Assembly (NCBI RefSeq): GCF_001653235.2 | Contig: NW_019154047.1 | Coordinates: 62,001 to 126,000 of the forward strand | Reading direction: 5' to 3' | DNA length: 64,000 nucleotides | Source of the DNA: Pochonia chlamydosporia 170 | Lineage: Eukaryota; Ascomycota; Sordariomycetes; Hypocreales; Clavicipitaceae | Part shown: positions 30,932 through 41,122 of the stretch, piece by piece | Layout of the letters: each line of letters opens with the position of its first letter | Numbering within the stretch: the first letter of the stretch is position 1 | Notes under the pieces: generated by a model | The model's database searches: none | The model's input: only the letters and a program-made list of their open reading frames with translations | Told to the model about the DNA's origin: nothing | Made by a program: the position numbers and the translations under genes

Positions 30932-32467
30932 ATGTGGTGGATCGAACAACGAGCTGTGTCGATAATCTTGAACAAGAGTCCTGGACCATCGCGGGTCACC
31001 ACGCACGATTTCAACGACGATGATCCCCGCCCTCAAACTCTACCCGACGCAGCGGGATATTCTTTCCTCAACAAGAAGGCACCTTCTTCTGGAATCTTTA
31101 GGGCATTGGACGAACAGATTTCGAAACGGATTTCGAAGAGCATACGCTCTCTTGGTAAATTATACGGGGTTATCCAAGAAGACAACGGTCACGCTGTTGC
31201 CCACCCCTTCTACAACACAACAGAGGAACCCGGTGTAACTGTGACGAGAAGCGCTTTCATCTCCTGCCCTCCGACATGCAGCAGCCAGAAATTATCCGAA
31301 ATGACGGAAATATACGCCGGGGCCCGGTTTCAGTATTGCAATGGGTTCTCATCAATCCAGCATTTCGAGACAAGATGTTCCGCCCTCCGTAACGCACTTG
31401 TCGACAAAACATCCTCGGGTGTATTTACAATAGTCGCCATCAATATCGGCATGTGTATGTTTTCCAAATCAGCACTCATCGGAGTATCCGATGATGGGGA
31501 GGGGTCATGTCTCAATAAAAACTTGAAGGGCATTCCGCAGTTGCCCGAATACATCGAACCAACAATGTACGAGCTTGAGACCATCGCCAGATTGTCTTCG
31601 GCCGTCGCAGATACAATATACCTCGTTACTGGTAGAAGCAAAAATCCAGATGCAACCATCACTGTCAATATTGACATACCTGATTTCCAGTATTACCGCA
31701 CCGCTTGCGAACTCTTTGAGAAGGGCCAGGTGGGTGCAGAGTATGTTCAAAACTGGATTACAGCAATGGACTGCAGAAAGCACCAGCTGGGGGCAGTATT
31801 GATGGAAATGATTCGTCTGAGCATGGAGGATCGCGGTATCTCAAGCCCGGGGGTTACCATCCGTCTCAGTTCGGGAACTGAGGAAGCAGCTAGTCTCTTC
31901 AAAAATAAGGTCATGCTGGGGCGAACGCCCAACCTTACAGAGGTTCTGGATGTAATGGCTTCCAGAGGTTTTGAGGCTAAGGAATGGCAAGAGTTCCTAG
32001 GTTCACTGGATGCTCGACAACAGCCCTTCAACATGGACCAGCTTGGCAAGCTTGTGTACGTTTTCAAAACAGTGAAATCCGTGCTACTACCCAGTGCTTT
32101 GCCTGGGCTTACCTCCGACGCGGCAAACTCCATAAACGAGACACTCCTTATCCAAATAAATGATATCCGAGAATGGAGAATTTTTGATAGAGCGAAAAGG
32201 TTTTTGCACAATTACTCAAAGACGCGCCTACAACCCTTTACCCCTGCTATTGTTGGCTTGTTTCCAATGCAGAAGATCTTTCTTCATGGCGGTGGTCGCT
32301 CAGACCTCTACCAAGAGAATTCATCAGGTCTATATCTAGACATCAATATGGACGGTAGAGCACAGGAAGTCACCATTGGCCGCCTGGACATTGTTGGCAA
32401 AACTTATGGCTTTCAAATTGCCAGTCGGCTGAGGGATTTGTGTCTCTCTCAAGGGTTATTAAAGTAG
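30932..32467 (+). CDS. Large hypothetical protein
   Basis: 511 residues from ATG 30932 (MWWIEQRAVSIILNK), continuous to the stop at 32465-32467. Mixed alpha/beta composition, no signal peptide and no convincing membrane span; the Cys-containing stretch FISCPPTCSSQ lies near residue 115. The C-terminal part contains VGLFPMQKIFLHGGGRSDLY. I do not recognise the family. The first 30-40 residues are less protein-like than the rest, and an alternative upstream start at ATG 30826 in another frame with a TATA-like box suggests that the true 5' end is spliced. It has no operon-like link to neighbours. Confidence 0.6.
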   Translation: MWWIEQRAVSIILNKSPGPSRVTTHDFNDDDPRPQTLPDAAGYSFLNKKAPSSGIFRALDEQISKRISKSIRSLGKLYGVIQEDNGHAVAHPFYNTTEEPGVTVTRSAFISCPPTCSSQKLSEMTEIYAGARFQYCNGFSSIQHFETRCSALRNALVDKTSSGVFTIVAINIGMCMFSKSALIGVSDDGEGSCLNKNLKGIPQLPEYIEPTMYELETIARLSSAVADTIYLVTGRSKNPDATITVNIDIPDFQYYRTACELFEKGQVGAEYVQNWITAMDCRKHQLGAVLMEMIRLSMEDRGISSPGVTIRLSSGTEEAASLFKNKVMLGRTPNLTEVLDVMASRGFEAKEWQEFLGSLDARQQPFNMDQLGKLVYVFKTVKSVLLPSALPGLTSDAANSINETLLIQINDIREWRIFDRAKRFLHNYSKTRLQPFTPAIVGLFPMQKIFLHGGGRSDLYQENSSGLYLDINMDGRAQEVTIGRLDIVGKTYGFQIASRLRDLCLSQGLLK

Positions 32468-33515
32468 CGTAGTACATTACTGTACTGGTACCGGTACAAT
32501 AGAGTTCAATAAAATACAGTGGTAGTAATCCATTCATGCTGATGATAGGGTTGGAATGTCTTGGGCCATAGCCTCCCAAATCGTCACTCCACAATCCTCA
32601 GACCTGCTCAATTGTAAGGAGGCGGGTAAACAGAACCAACTAACAGATCATACCAGAATCAAGGTTCCAGCGACAATCACGAAACGAATTAAGGGATGAC
32701 ATAGGTGAACATAGGAGGCAGACACTGACGACATATATCATCAGCAACACTCTTCACAAAGATGTCCCTGGGTTGGGTGCTGAAAGTACCCTCAGACTGA
32801 CTCGCCGAGTTGACTCTAGAAGAACCAAAGTAGGCCGGCAATATGCATGGCTACGTATCAACACACCAACGGAAGTTAAATCCTTACAATGGCGTTAATG
32901 CAAAACAACAGACCTTTCTTCACAGCCTCAATGAACCAGTGTTAAGCAAAATAGGATTATCAATCAGAGAAAGATACTTAGTAATACATCCATCGACCCG
33001 GCATCGGTCGGCAGCAGTCGAACGAAACGGAACGGTTTATTAATAGCACTCTGTTTTATAGTAATAGATTTTAAGAAAGAGTGAATTACCGTACATAAGA
33101 CGACAAAACGTAGCTGTAATAAAGATATTTCCTATAGCTATAGATTTAAAACCTCATCAATCGGGCCAAGCGTCATAATTTTACGACTTACGCTCTTCTG
33201 TAACCCGGAATGCGATCGAAGTTTTAGGGTTAAAAACACAAAGCCACAAGCCCGGCCTGGCCAGCTATATGACTTTCACCAATGCCCATGGTGATACCAT
33301 CGGTGGCAAATCGGTTCAGAGTCACGAAGCAGAAAGGGATGTCTGAAATAGTGGCTTGGCTCATCATTGCAACTAAGTTATGAACCCTTCACACATGTAC
33401 CCAACGTCCGCCTGAACGATTTAGCGAATACACGTTGTCCAGTCGGAGTACACGAACTCTTTTTGTGGACCCTTTACACTGTAATCTCTCCCGTACAAGC
33501 TCTTTCATTTTGTCT
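32468..33515. other. Intergenic, about 1 kb, AT-rich
   Basis: 3' flanks of two convergent genes and a strongly AT-rich centre (about 33050-33190). The palindromic motif GGTACCGGTAC occurs near 32487-32498. No gene or RNA recognised. Confidence 0.45.
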
Positions 33516-34485
33516 CTACATTCCGTTCCATGACTTGGTGGCCGTACCTTTTTCGCTAGCTGAAGAAGGCTCAATACGGTGCCGCGACGAGGACAAAAGC
33601 GCCGTGGATAACAGATGCAGACAGGCAATGACAAAAATGCCGATGGAGCCCTTGTAAGCCCATCCGACGTCCATCTGGCCGTCAACATGACTGTTTAGAG
33701 AATTCAACAATAGCTCAAAAAAGTAGGGCACCAGAAATAAAACCAGTGCACCCAACGTCCCCAGTCCGCTAAGAATAATGATGGGCCATCGAATTCGCGC
33801 CATTTTTTTAGGGCTCTGGCCAAGGAAGGTTGTTGCTAAAAAGTATAGAATAGACAACAGAGATGATGACATTAAGAACACCACGGTCATCCACATTAGC
33901 ACTAACAGGCGCGACGACAGATCCCCACAAACGGAGCCGATGTTGTCAGATCCAATGGCGGCGCCAATACAGCCTTGCTTGTTGCCGATCATAGCAGTGA
34001 TGTTGACTTTCGCCTTTTCCAAGACTTCAGCTACTAGTTCTTTCCCCGTGTTTTTCGCGGCATCCAAACCCTCACCGGCAGCTTGAGTAGCTTTGGCAAC
34101 ACCACCGCCGACAGCCTCAGTTGCCTTCGCTACCACGCTTTCTATGGGGTTTGGGATAGATATACCCCTAGAGAACAGTTTTATAAGTTTTGGAGCTAGT
34201 TTCTGTAATCCCATCTCGACCTATTGATTACCACCGAGGCAAAGCAAATTTTCCGTAAGTTCATTGCCACGAAAGTGAATCGGTGTGAACGCTTACCGAA
34301 AGTTTAGCCACCCCTTCCTTTGCGTTTGCCGCATCTGGCGTCCCTTTCGCAGCAAAAAACAGGAGGGGGATAGATAAAAGACAATGAAGTGAAACCAACG
34401 AAGTAATAACCAGACGTGGTCCGCTTGGGACAAACGGCCCCAGTTTCTCCAGCAACAAGTTTGGTATGTGTTTACTCCCGGCCAT
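33516..34485 (-). CDS. Tetraspan membrane protein, Sur7/PalI-like topology
   Basis: Exon 1 34485-34297 (MAGSKHIPNLLLEKLGPFVP), a 76-bp intron 34296-34221 (GTAAGC donor, ATAG acceptor) and exon 2 34220-33516 give 297 residues. The first membrane span is at about 26-47 (VITSLVSLHCLLSIPLLFFA). It is followed by a long extracytoplasmic loop with Ala/Lys-rich amphipathic repeats (VAKATEAVGGGVAKATQAAG) and two Cys. Then come three more spans (LVLMWMTVVFLMSSSLLSIL; IIILSGLGTLGALVLFLVPY; GSIGIFVIACLHLLSTALL). This layout matches the Sur7/PalI class of eisosome and pH-sensing proteins, but no diagnostic motif was confirmed, so the family assignment is inference from topology. The gene structure itself is well supported by phase and splice sites. 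Confidence 0.72.
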
Positions 34486-35331
34486 GTATTCTGCTGATGT
34501 CTCTATCCTTCAAGGTGAGGCATGCTCCAATCGCTAAATGGAGCCGCTCGTCTCTCTGCTAAAAAAAAACATCACGCAGGTTCTTATAGAAGTTTGAAAA
34601 TGCCACACAACGGTAATTACTGGCTGCATCCAGCACCAAGCGTATCGCCCCCCCATTTGCAAAACATTAAACCAAAATACAGTAGTGTATATCAGCGTTA
34701 AGCAAAAGAAGATTTACTAGCCTGTTATTTAGGTAAAAGATCGATATCGGCATACTGCAGTAATCTCAGGAATTTAAAGAGTAGTTCGGATATCCAGGAA
34801 CGGCCGTTTCTCTGTTGGCTTTTGCTGCCTCTTTCTTCTTCTTGGTCTTCCTACTCTAGATACTGAACTACACGAATAGAGTACTGCACCAATAGCCTGG
34901 AACTCAACAGAGAGCCCTAACAATCTATTAATAGTTCGCCACACTTGATGAATCGCTCTTGTGTTAACAGAAATATGCAGCACGGAATGGGCCAGGTTCA
35001 GCATCCGCTCAGATCACACCAATTCGGTAAGACCTCGCCGCTCTGTGCTATTGCATCTCCTAATACTTGTAAATGAATCAGTGGATGCTGAGCCTAGCCA
35101 GCCCCCTTCAGCACGCTATTTACAGACAACGAGAGGGGATGTTGGCAACTAGCGTCACTACATTCCAATTGTGAGAATGAACGCATCTGCATCCATGGGA
35201 AAGATTTACAATAGACTATGGCCCTCCATTTAGGAGTTCTATCTATGGTATACCTGGTACAGTAATATACCTTGCTAATAGTCCGTTCTATGGGCCGGCA
35301 AGATCCTACGTTGGATGATTGCACGTCGCCG
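34486..35331. other. Intergenic, nothing recognised
   Basis: About 850 bases between the tetraspan gene's start and the 3' end of the SDR fusion gene. It contains an A run near 34561-34569 and short chance ORFs only. Confidence 0.45.
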
Positions 35332-37463
35332 TCATCCATCAAGCGCCACTTCATCCCTGAATGCATCCTCGCCGACATGCATCTGGAGCTCATTTTGTGT
35401 CCAACTCCAAAGACGCTCAGACAGGACAGGGTCGCGGGAGAGTTTGGAACCAGTGCATTGCTTCCCCACAGGTGCGTAGAATTCTCCTGTCTTCGCATCC
35501 TTCGCAACAGACGCCCACAGGTGGTTCAAGACCCCACGCTTGGTCGGTACAGCGATTAGCCACCCAAGCACAACAAGAAACAGCTTCAAGGGCAGTGTTG
35601 ACGCGTTTCTGTGGAGGTTGGTTGCAACAGCGCCTGGCTTAATCGCGATAAACTTGACGTCCCGATGTTTCATTCCCATCACATAATTCCAAGCAATTTG
35701 AGCGGCCTTGGAACTTGCATATAGAAAACAGGTATTTACGCGTTCCATTGCCGTTTTCAGCTCATCGAGGTTGTCTATGTTCTCCGGTGCAATCCTCTCC
35801 AAATCAGAAGACACAGAAATCACTCGACCGTGAGAAGCCGCTTTCAAGGCCGGTAGGAGCAATTGTGTGAGTAACGCATGTCCCATAAAATTTGTCCCAA
35901 ATTGAATTTCGTAGCCATCTTTTGTTCGGCCTTTTTCTGTCATCATAATCCCAGCATTGTTGATAAGAATGTGAAGAGCCTTCTCGCGGCGCCGAAAGAC
36001 TTGAGCAGCTCTCACAACACTATCAAACGATGATAGATCAAGTTCTAGGGGGAAAATCGGTGCTGTAGCTGCTTTGAATTGTCTTATGTAGTTGATTGCA
36101 TCTTTGCACTTCCTTTTCGACCGACCTGCCATATATATACAAGCCGGCCCATGCATTGCAAACTGTCGCACCGACTCAAGTCCTAGCCCCGAATTGCCTC
36201 CGGTAACCAGAATAACCTTGCCTTGGAGATCGGAGAGGTCCACTTGTGGAGATTTGTTGTTGCTGAAGGTAATGTTGTATATCGCCGGCGTCTGAATGAC
36301 CAAACAGCTCATACCATAGGCTAGCAATACCAGGATAGGTTTGATAAATGTGACAAGTCTCAGTCCGATCTTTTCCAGAATTAAGAGCGTTATGGAGCCC
36401 CAAAGGATGCTTCTGGTCGAAATCAAGACGTTTTCCCTCGCCCAGTGAAGATCTTTGTGAGACCTCAAAATCGTTCGGAGGTGAGCGTCAAGGAGGAAGC
36501 GGCCTGATATAAACAGCCCGATAAAATACTCGGGATGCATGACAAGTCGAGGGTGTAAATTAGTCAGGTCCAAACCCCATTTGACGCAGGCAAAGGATAT
36601 CAATATGGGACCGGATAATATCGTATACCGAGGTGTTCTGCGAACTTTCATTGCTGCTAGAAACACTGCCTTCGTGAGATGTTAGCTTGGGGCTGAAAAG
36701 GGCGGCTGCTTTGGTATGTTTTCATCCTTACCTCGAACACAACCCATATAAACACACTGATACCCGACAATCGGCTTGGTAGGAGCGTTGTAGAAAGTAC
36801 AGCCACTGCGACCACTGTTGTTGTAAGCAGGGCTATGTAGCGCCACGACATATCGAAGCTACCTGTCGTCTCGGTGTATTGTTGGATTGTCCCAGCATAT
36901 GAACCGAGTTTTGGCCTTTTGATTAAATCAACAGCTCGTCCAAGGGCGAGGTACATTAGCAAAGCCGCCACAACGCTTGCAGTGCTATTTCGATTGAGTT
37001 TCAACATATCCACCTCCCATGCGTACACGCCAGCCGATACTATCGTAGCAAAGAGTGTCATGCGAAGGCTCACATTGCGGTGGAAAGTCACTATCAAGCC
37101 GCGGTTGAAGTTGAAGACCACTGCAAAGGCGTCTAAGGTTGCAATCGACACGAGTGAGAACCAAGTGTCAACAGCCACAACTTTGGCCCGCGACTTGGCG
37201 ATGTGATGCTGACCTTGCAACGGCGTTCCCCTTGTCTCTGGAGAAATTTTTTCTGATAGACATTGCCACCAACCCGATCCAAAAGTGGGAAGATTCGCGA
37301 CCGCCAAGACACAGAGCAGAAAGGAGACAATGTTGACAAATTGTAAGAGCCAGAAGAGACGAATCCGACCATCCCTGAGGTTGAAGTTGGTAATAACGGA
37401 GCTTATCGATGGCCTGACGATATCACCCGAGATGGCGAGAGCCGGAAGTTCCATAGACACCAT
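35332..37463 (-). CDS. Polytopic membrane domain fused to short-chain dehydrogenase
   Basis: Exon 1 37463-36732, intron 36731-36670 (62 bp, GTAAGG donor, GCTAAC branch, GAAG acceptor) and exon 2 36669-35332 give 689 residues, joined in phase as WVVFE-AVFLAAMKV. About the first 400 residues carry seven or more hydrophobic segments (for example LFWLLQFVNIVSFLLCVLAV and YIALLTTTVVAVAVLSTTLL). The C-terminal 290 residues are a classical SDR: cofactor motif VTGGNSGLGLE, then NNAGIMMTEKG, and the catalytic Tyr/Lys in YASSKAA, followed by IKPGAVATNLHR, as in retinol-dehydrogenase-like enzymes. Both halves are intact. Likely an ER- or lipid-droplet-type membrane oxidoreductase acting on a hydrophobic substrate (inference). 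The membrane half is not a recognised domain. Confidence 0.83.
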
Positions 37464-38635
37464 TGAAATGGTTGCTGTGACTCTTAGGTAGCTTTCTTAG
37501 CTTTAGCTCAACAGATTTGATGCTGGAAAGTCTAGCTCGGGTCATCACAAGGCACAGTGCAATCTGTGGATGATGGTGTTTCAAAATTGCAAATATCATG
37601 TCCACATGATATACGCCGTTATCGTGTCTGCGAATTGCGCCGAAAGCGGATGAAAACTGCCGGGGTCGTTTTATCCGCAACTCAAAGGCTTGGGAAATTG
37701 GGCCAATTTCTGCACGTAACTTGGACGAGTCACTAGGCTCAAACACTGCGGTGGCCTATTGTGCTACAGCCTAGGAATTGCTAACACGGGTACCTTGAGC
37801 ATCAAATTTCTTTTAATAGACGAGAGTCGAACTCTTATGTTAATACTAGAAAGGGTCTGGTCATCAATGGTCATGTTTATCTTTAAATTGCAAGAGCAAA
37901 AGCACAGTACTGCTGCATGCTGAGAAATTTGGATTACTATTCCAATAGGTATTCGCCGCATTGTGTCAATACAGTATCTGGATCCAGAGACCCAAGTCTC
38001 CCCTCTGTCGCGGGTATGTTATAGTATATGGAGAATAGCATTGAGGACTTCCTCGAAACGTAGCCCTCAACCGGAAATACCCTAGACAACTCACTGTTGC
38101 ATCGCCATGCCATTTCATCACGAGCAGGCAACTGCAAATCGGCAGGCTCGCGACAGGAGTCAACCGAAAACTAAGTTAGCCATCGCCGTCTGCCGCCCTT
38201 CCTGGCTAGCAAAACATTCTAATCGGCATAACATAGTGCCCAATTTACAAGCATAGAAGAATCACAAATCACACAACGAAGTGTAACGCGGGGCAAGCTG
38301 CGAATGCACACACGTGACGAATGTCTTTGGAAAGCCCCAGGATTTCTTGCTCCCCGCTGTGTAAGAGCCTTCAAGCAGGGACCTATTTTGCTACCACATG
38401 GAGCTCTATTCATGCCATGAATTCTTTGGATAAACTTAAATCTTCACTTCAGCACCTTGGGATCATATTGTATATACAGCGATGAGGGACCTCGGCGTGT
38501 GGCCAGGCAATTCTCGCTCCAGCCAGGGCAAGTCATCGCAGCCTTCGCATACCTATTTTCCATGACGAATAGTCGGGTCAACTTTACCAGCCCCTGAGAT
38601 CTGTAACTCATCAAGCTCTAATCAGGCACTTGACA
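37464..38635. other. Intergenic, nothing recognised
   Basis: About 1.2 kb between two minus-strand genes: promoter of the SDR fusion and 3' flank of the CAP10 gene. Only short, featureless ORFs (for example 37423-37746 -, 38219-38413 -). Confidence 0.45.
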
Positions 38636-40204
38636 CTATCCCAACAGATCTGTCATTTCTAGTAGTAGCCTGTACAGATAGATCGACATATCAGCCTCCC
38701 GTAGTACTTCCCGTGACCTCATAGATCCAGCTTTGGCAATCTCCGCAGATAATAGTTCACCATTTGGATCGTTTATGAGGAACTCAAGAAGCGCGGGAAG
38801 CTCTTCCATGGTCATACTCACGGGAATATAGTGTGCCCAAGGAGTAAGGCGGTCGTCATGCCACTCCTGGAACCAAGTCTGTTTCAACACGACAGCTTCC
38901 CTAGACAGCAGACGATAAAACCTAGTGCTCATACTGTTTCCATCTAGGTCGAAAAGATATCTATAATTTTCAGTTGTATCCTCGGGCTCAAAATTTGTCG
39001 GACCCAGTGTTCGCTCCATATCCTTGCAGGCATCGTCATCACACTGAAGATAATCACTCATATGAACGTCAAATGCATCCTTGAATAGCTGGATACGCTT
39101 CTTGCTCAATGAATCAACCCCCAAGCCGAGTAACTGGCTCGCTTCAAGCGCGTTGGCCGCTTCTTGAAGAGACCGGACGAACCTGACAAATCGCTGTCTG
39201 TGACCATTCTTCCAGCCGAAACGTGTTGCTCGGCCGCCAGTAGAAGAACCTCGCCAGTAGAGGACAGGTTTCTTTTCTAGGAACGACAATGGATCGTTTT
39301 CTGCCAGAGGATGCGCGACATAGCATGGACAAGGTATCAAGATATCCCGAAAAGCGGACATTCTCCCGAAGCTCAAAACCGGTATAAGTGAGTGTGTATA
39401 GGAGAATGCACCAGGTGACGAGACAAGGGCGTGGAGGCTGGCCGGATTGGACGACCGGCAGACGTCCTTGTAATAAAGAAATGACTCTACCGGCTGTGGA
39501 GTAATTTGACCACATGAATCTGCTATCAGATCCTCAATGGATTCTCCGATCTTTTCTTGGAACTGTACCGAGCTCGGCCGGGGTCCAGAGCGACTAAGTA
39601 TCCTTGGCTCATCGATGAGGCTCAAGTAGAAGAGGCCGTCAGGCATTGCGTCGACAAATGGCTCAACCAGCCTTCTCAATTCTCCATCGTATCTGTACTG
39701 CGCCGAAGTCGACATAGTTCCGTTCCGACATTCGATACGAGTTGTAAGAGGGCAGTCCCAACTTTTCTCCTTAAGGGATTGGAAGGTCTGCCGCGCCTCG
39801 GCATCGCGATATGGTTCCAGGTCTCGGTCAATTTGGTCGAAGTCGTCAATGATCTTTGAGTCCCGCTCGAGAGCAAATGTAACCCATTCCTCGAATCCTT
39901 TTGGTGGTGGTCTGTGGTACCGACGTTTGTATTCGGCCACCGCTTCAGCTGGGGTTGACGACTGGGGTTTGCGAACAGATCGCGCCGCAGCCTGTGCAGA
40001 GAGTATTCGACAACGAATGGCCGCTGTGGAGAAGTCGTCTTCGGATATATGAGATGGGCAGACCTTTAATCGGCTGTTGCCAATTTGCCATCGGAAAGAT
40101 ATGTGTACCGAGGCAAAAATAATGGCCGAGACCACTGCAAACGCCGTCGCAGCCCTCAAGCAACGCACGACAAGCACGGGATTGAACGAGGACATCAACG
40201 CCAT
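38636..40204 (-). CDS. CAP10/GT90 glycosyltransferase (capsule-associated type)
   Basis: GT90 enzymes transfer xylose, glucose or related sugars; the Cryptococcus CAP10 and CXT1 proteins act in capsule and glycolipid synthesis. 522 residues from ATG 40204, intronless. A signal anchor lies at about residues 9-31 (VRCLRAATAFAVVSAIIFAS), then a stem, then the catalytic domain. It contains KPVLYWRGSSTGG, the donor-site region YLFDLDGNSMSTRFYRLLS, and the C-terminal KQTWFQEWHDDRLTPWAHY followed by IPVSM, all hallmarks of the CAP10 domain. The frame is open upstream to a GTG at 40270, but the ATG at 40204 places the anchor normally. A CAG acceptor just upstream (about 40271) suggests a 5' UTR intron or an extra exon. 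Confidence 0.9.
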   Translation of the reverse strand: MALMSSFNPVLVVRCLRAATAFAVVSAIIFASVHISFRWQIGNSRLKVCPSHISEDDFSTAAIRCRILSAQAAARSVRKPQSSTPAEAVAEYKRRYHRPPPKGFEEWVTFALERDSKIIDDFDQIDRDLEPYRDAEARQTFQSLKEKSWDCPLTTRIECRNGTMSTSAQYRYDGELRRLVEPFVDAMPDGLFYLSLIDEPRILSRSGPRPSSVQFQEKIGESIEDLIADSCGQITPQPVESFLYYKDVCRSSNPASLHALVSSPGAFSYTHSLIPVLSFGRMSAFRDILIPCPCYVAHPLAENDPLSFLEKKPVLYWRGSSTGGRATRFGWKNGHRQRFVRFVRSLQEAANALEASQLLGLGVDSLSKKRIQLFKDAFDVHMSDYLQCDDDACKDMERTLGPTNFEPEDTTENYRYLFDLDGNSMSTRFYRLLSREAVVLKQTWFQEWHDDRLTPWAHYIPVSMTMEELPALLEFLINDPNGELLSAEIAKAGSMRSREVLREADMSIYLYRLLLEMTDLLG

Positions 40205-41122
40205 GCCTTCTGCATCCTCCAACGTGTTGTCCTGTGCTTTCACGCCGTGGATTGCCTTGCAGCCGGTCACCTGTAAAAGGCGAGGAAGATGGAATTGATG
40301 TGTTTCTTGCCGTCTTAGCGCGCACAGCCAGGTAAGTTTTTATTTACTTTCAGACTGACAGATATCATTTCATTCCGTACCGATACGCTCTTCAAACACT
40401 AAGGTTCTCTCTAATCCGTGGTAAAGAGGGTTATCTATGCAAGTAGCTATTGTCGTTCTGGCCTTTGGCATTACCGGACTTCAGCGTGGCCTCGTGCTAC
40501 TGTGCTGTCGATGTCATTGCTAGTCGAATGGCGGATAGGTCTGCACAGAACAGATTTAGAACTGCCAACATACAATAGGATAATACGATTCTTCTTTTTG
40601 ACTATAGTTTCCTGAGCCGTTTACCGGTAAGACACCCCGAGTACAATATTAATATTAAATACGATACGCATTCAAAGATACCTTTGGTTAGGAGCCCACC
40701 TTACACACCAAGACAGTAGCCGCTTCTTGCTCAATTGCACGACACCTTGAGGAGATAAATCGCGGTTCCTCTGTCTCTTGGCTGCCATAAATGGCTATTT
40801 CTCATCTTCCCGTGAAGGCCAGCGAGTCCAGCGGGGCACACCGCCGCACAGCCACCTTAATATACCTTCAAAGCGTCCAACAAAGACTACAATAACAATC
40901 CTGTAAATGGGCATGTCCCGGTATTATACCGGTACTTCCTGTATGTACCGGTACGGTACAGTAACCACCAGTATTATATTAATATTTGTTGGACGCTTCA
41001 GCCAACCGCATCATTTTCTGTGAGATCCCTACCTATTCCTTGGGCACACATGGAAACCTAGGTTGGTGTGACCCAGACATAAACCAGTTGAAAGAGTCCA
41101 AACCAGATTCGTCTACTCGAGG
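40205..41122. other. Intergenic with inverted-repeat element
   Basis: Upstream of the CAP10 gene; contains the 128-bp inverted-repeat element at 40871-40998, listed separately, and AT-rich sequence around 40640-40680. No gene seen. Confidence 0.45.
40871..40998. repeat. Small inverted-repeat element, MITE-like
   Basis: Perfect 14-bp terminal inverted repeats, AAGCGTCCAACAAA at 40871-40884 and its complement at 40985-40998, enclose 100 bases. The interior is rich in CCGGTAC palindromes (TACCGGTACTT and GTACCGGTACGGTAC near 40926-40962). I could not identify a clear target-site duplication, so mobility is only suspected. No coding capacity. Confidence 0.5.

Noticed and set aside
24112..40204. 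A secondary-metabolite gene cluster
   Set aside because: No polyketide synthase, NRPS, terpene synthase or P450 is present; one SDR and several glycosyltransferases are not enough.
40271..40325. Minus-strand upstream extension of the CAP10 gene to a GTG start
   Set aside because: Fungal genes do not normally start at GTG; the ATG at 40204 puts the signal anchor in the usual place.
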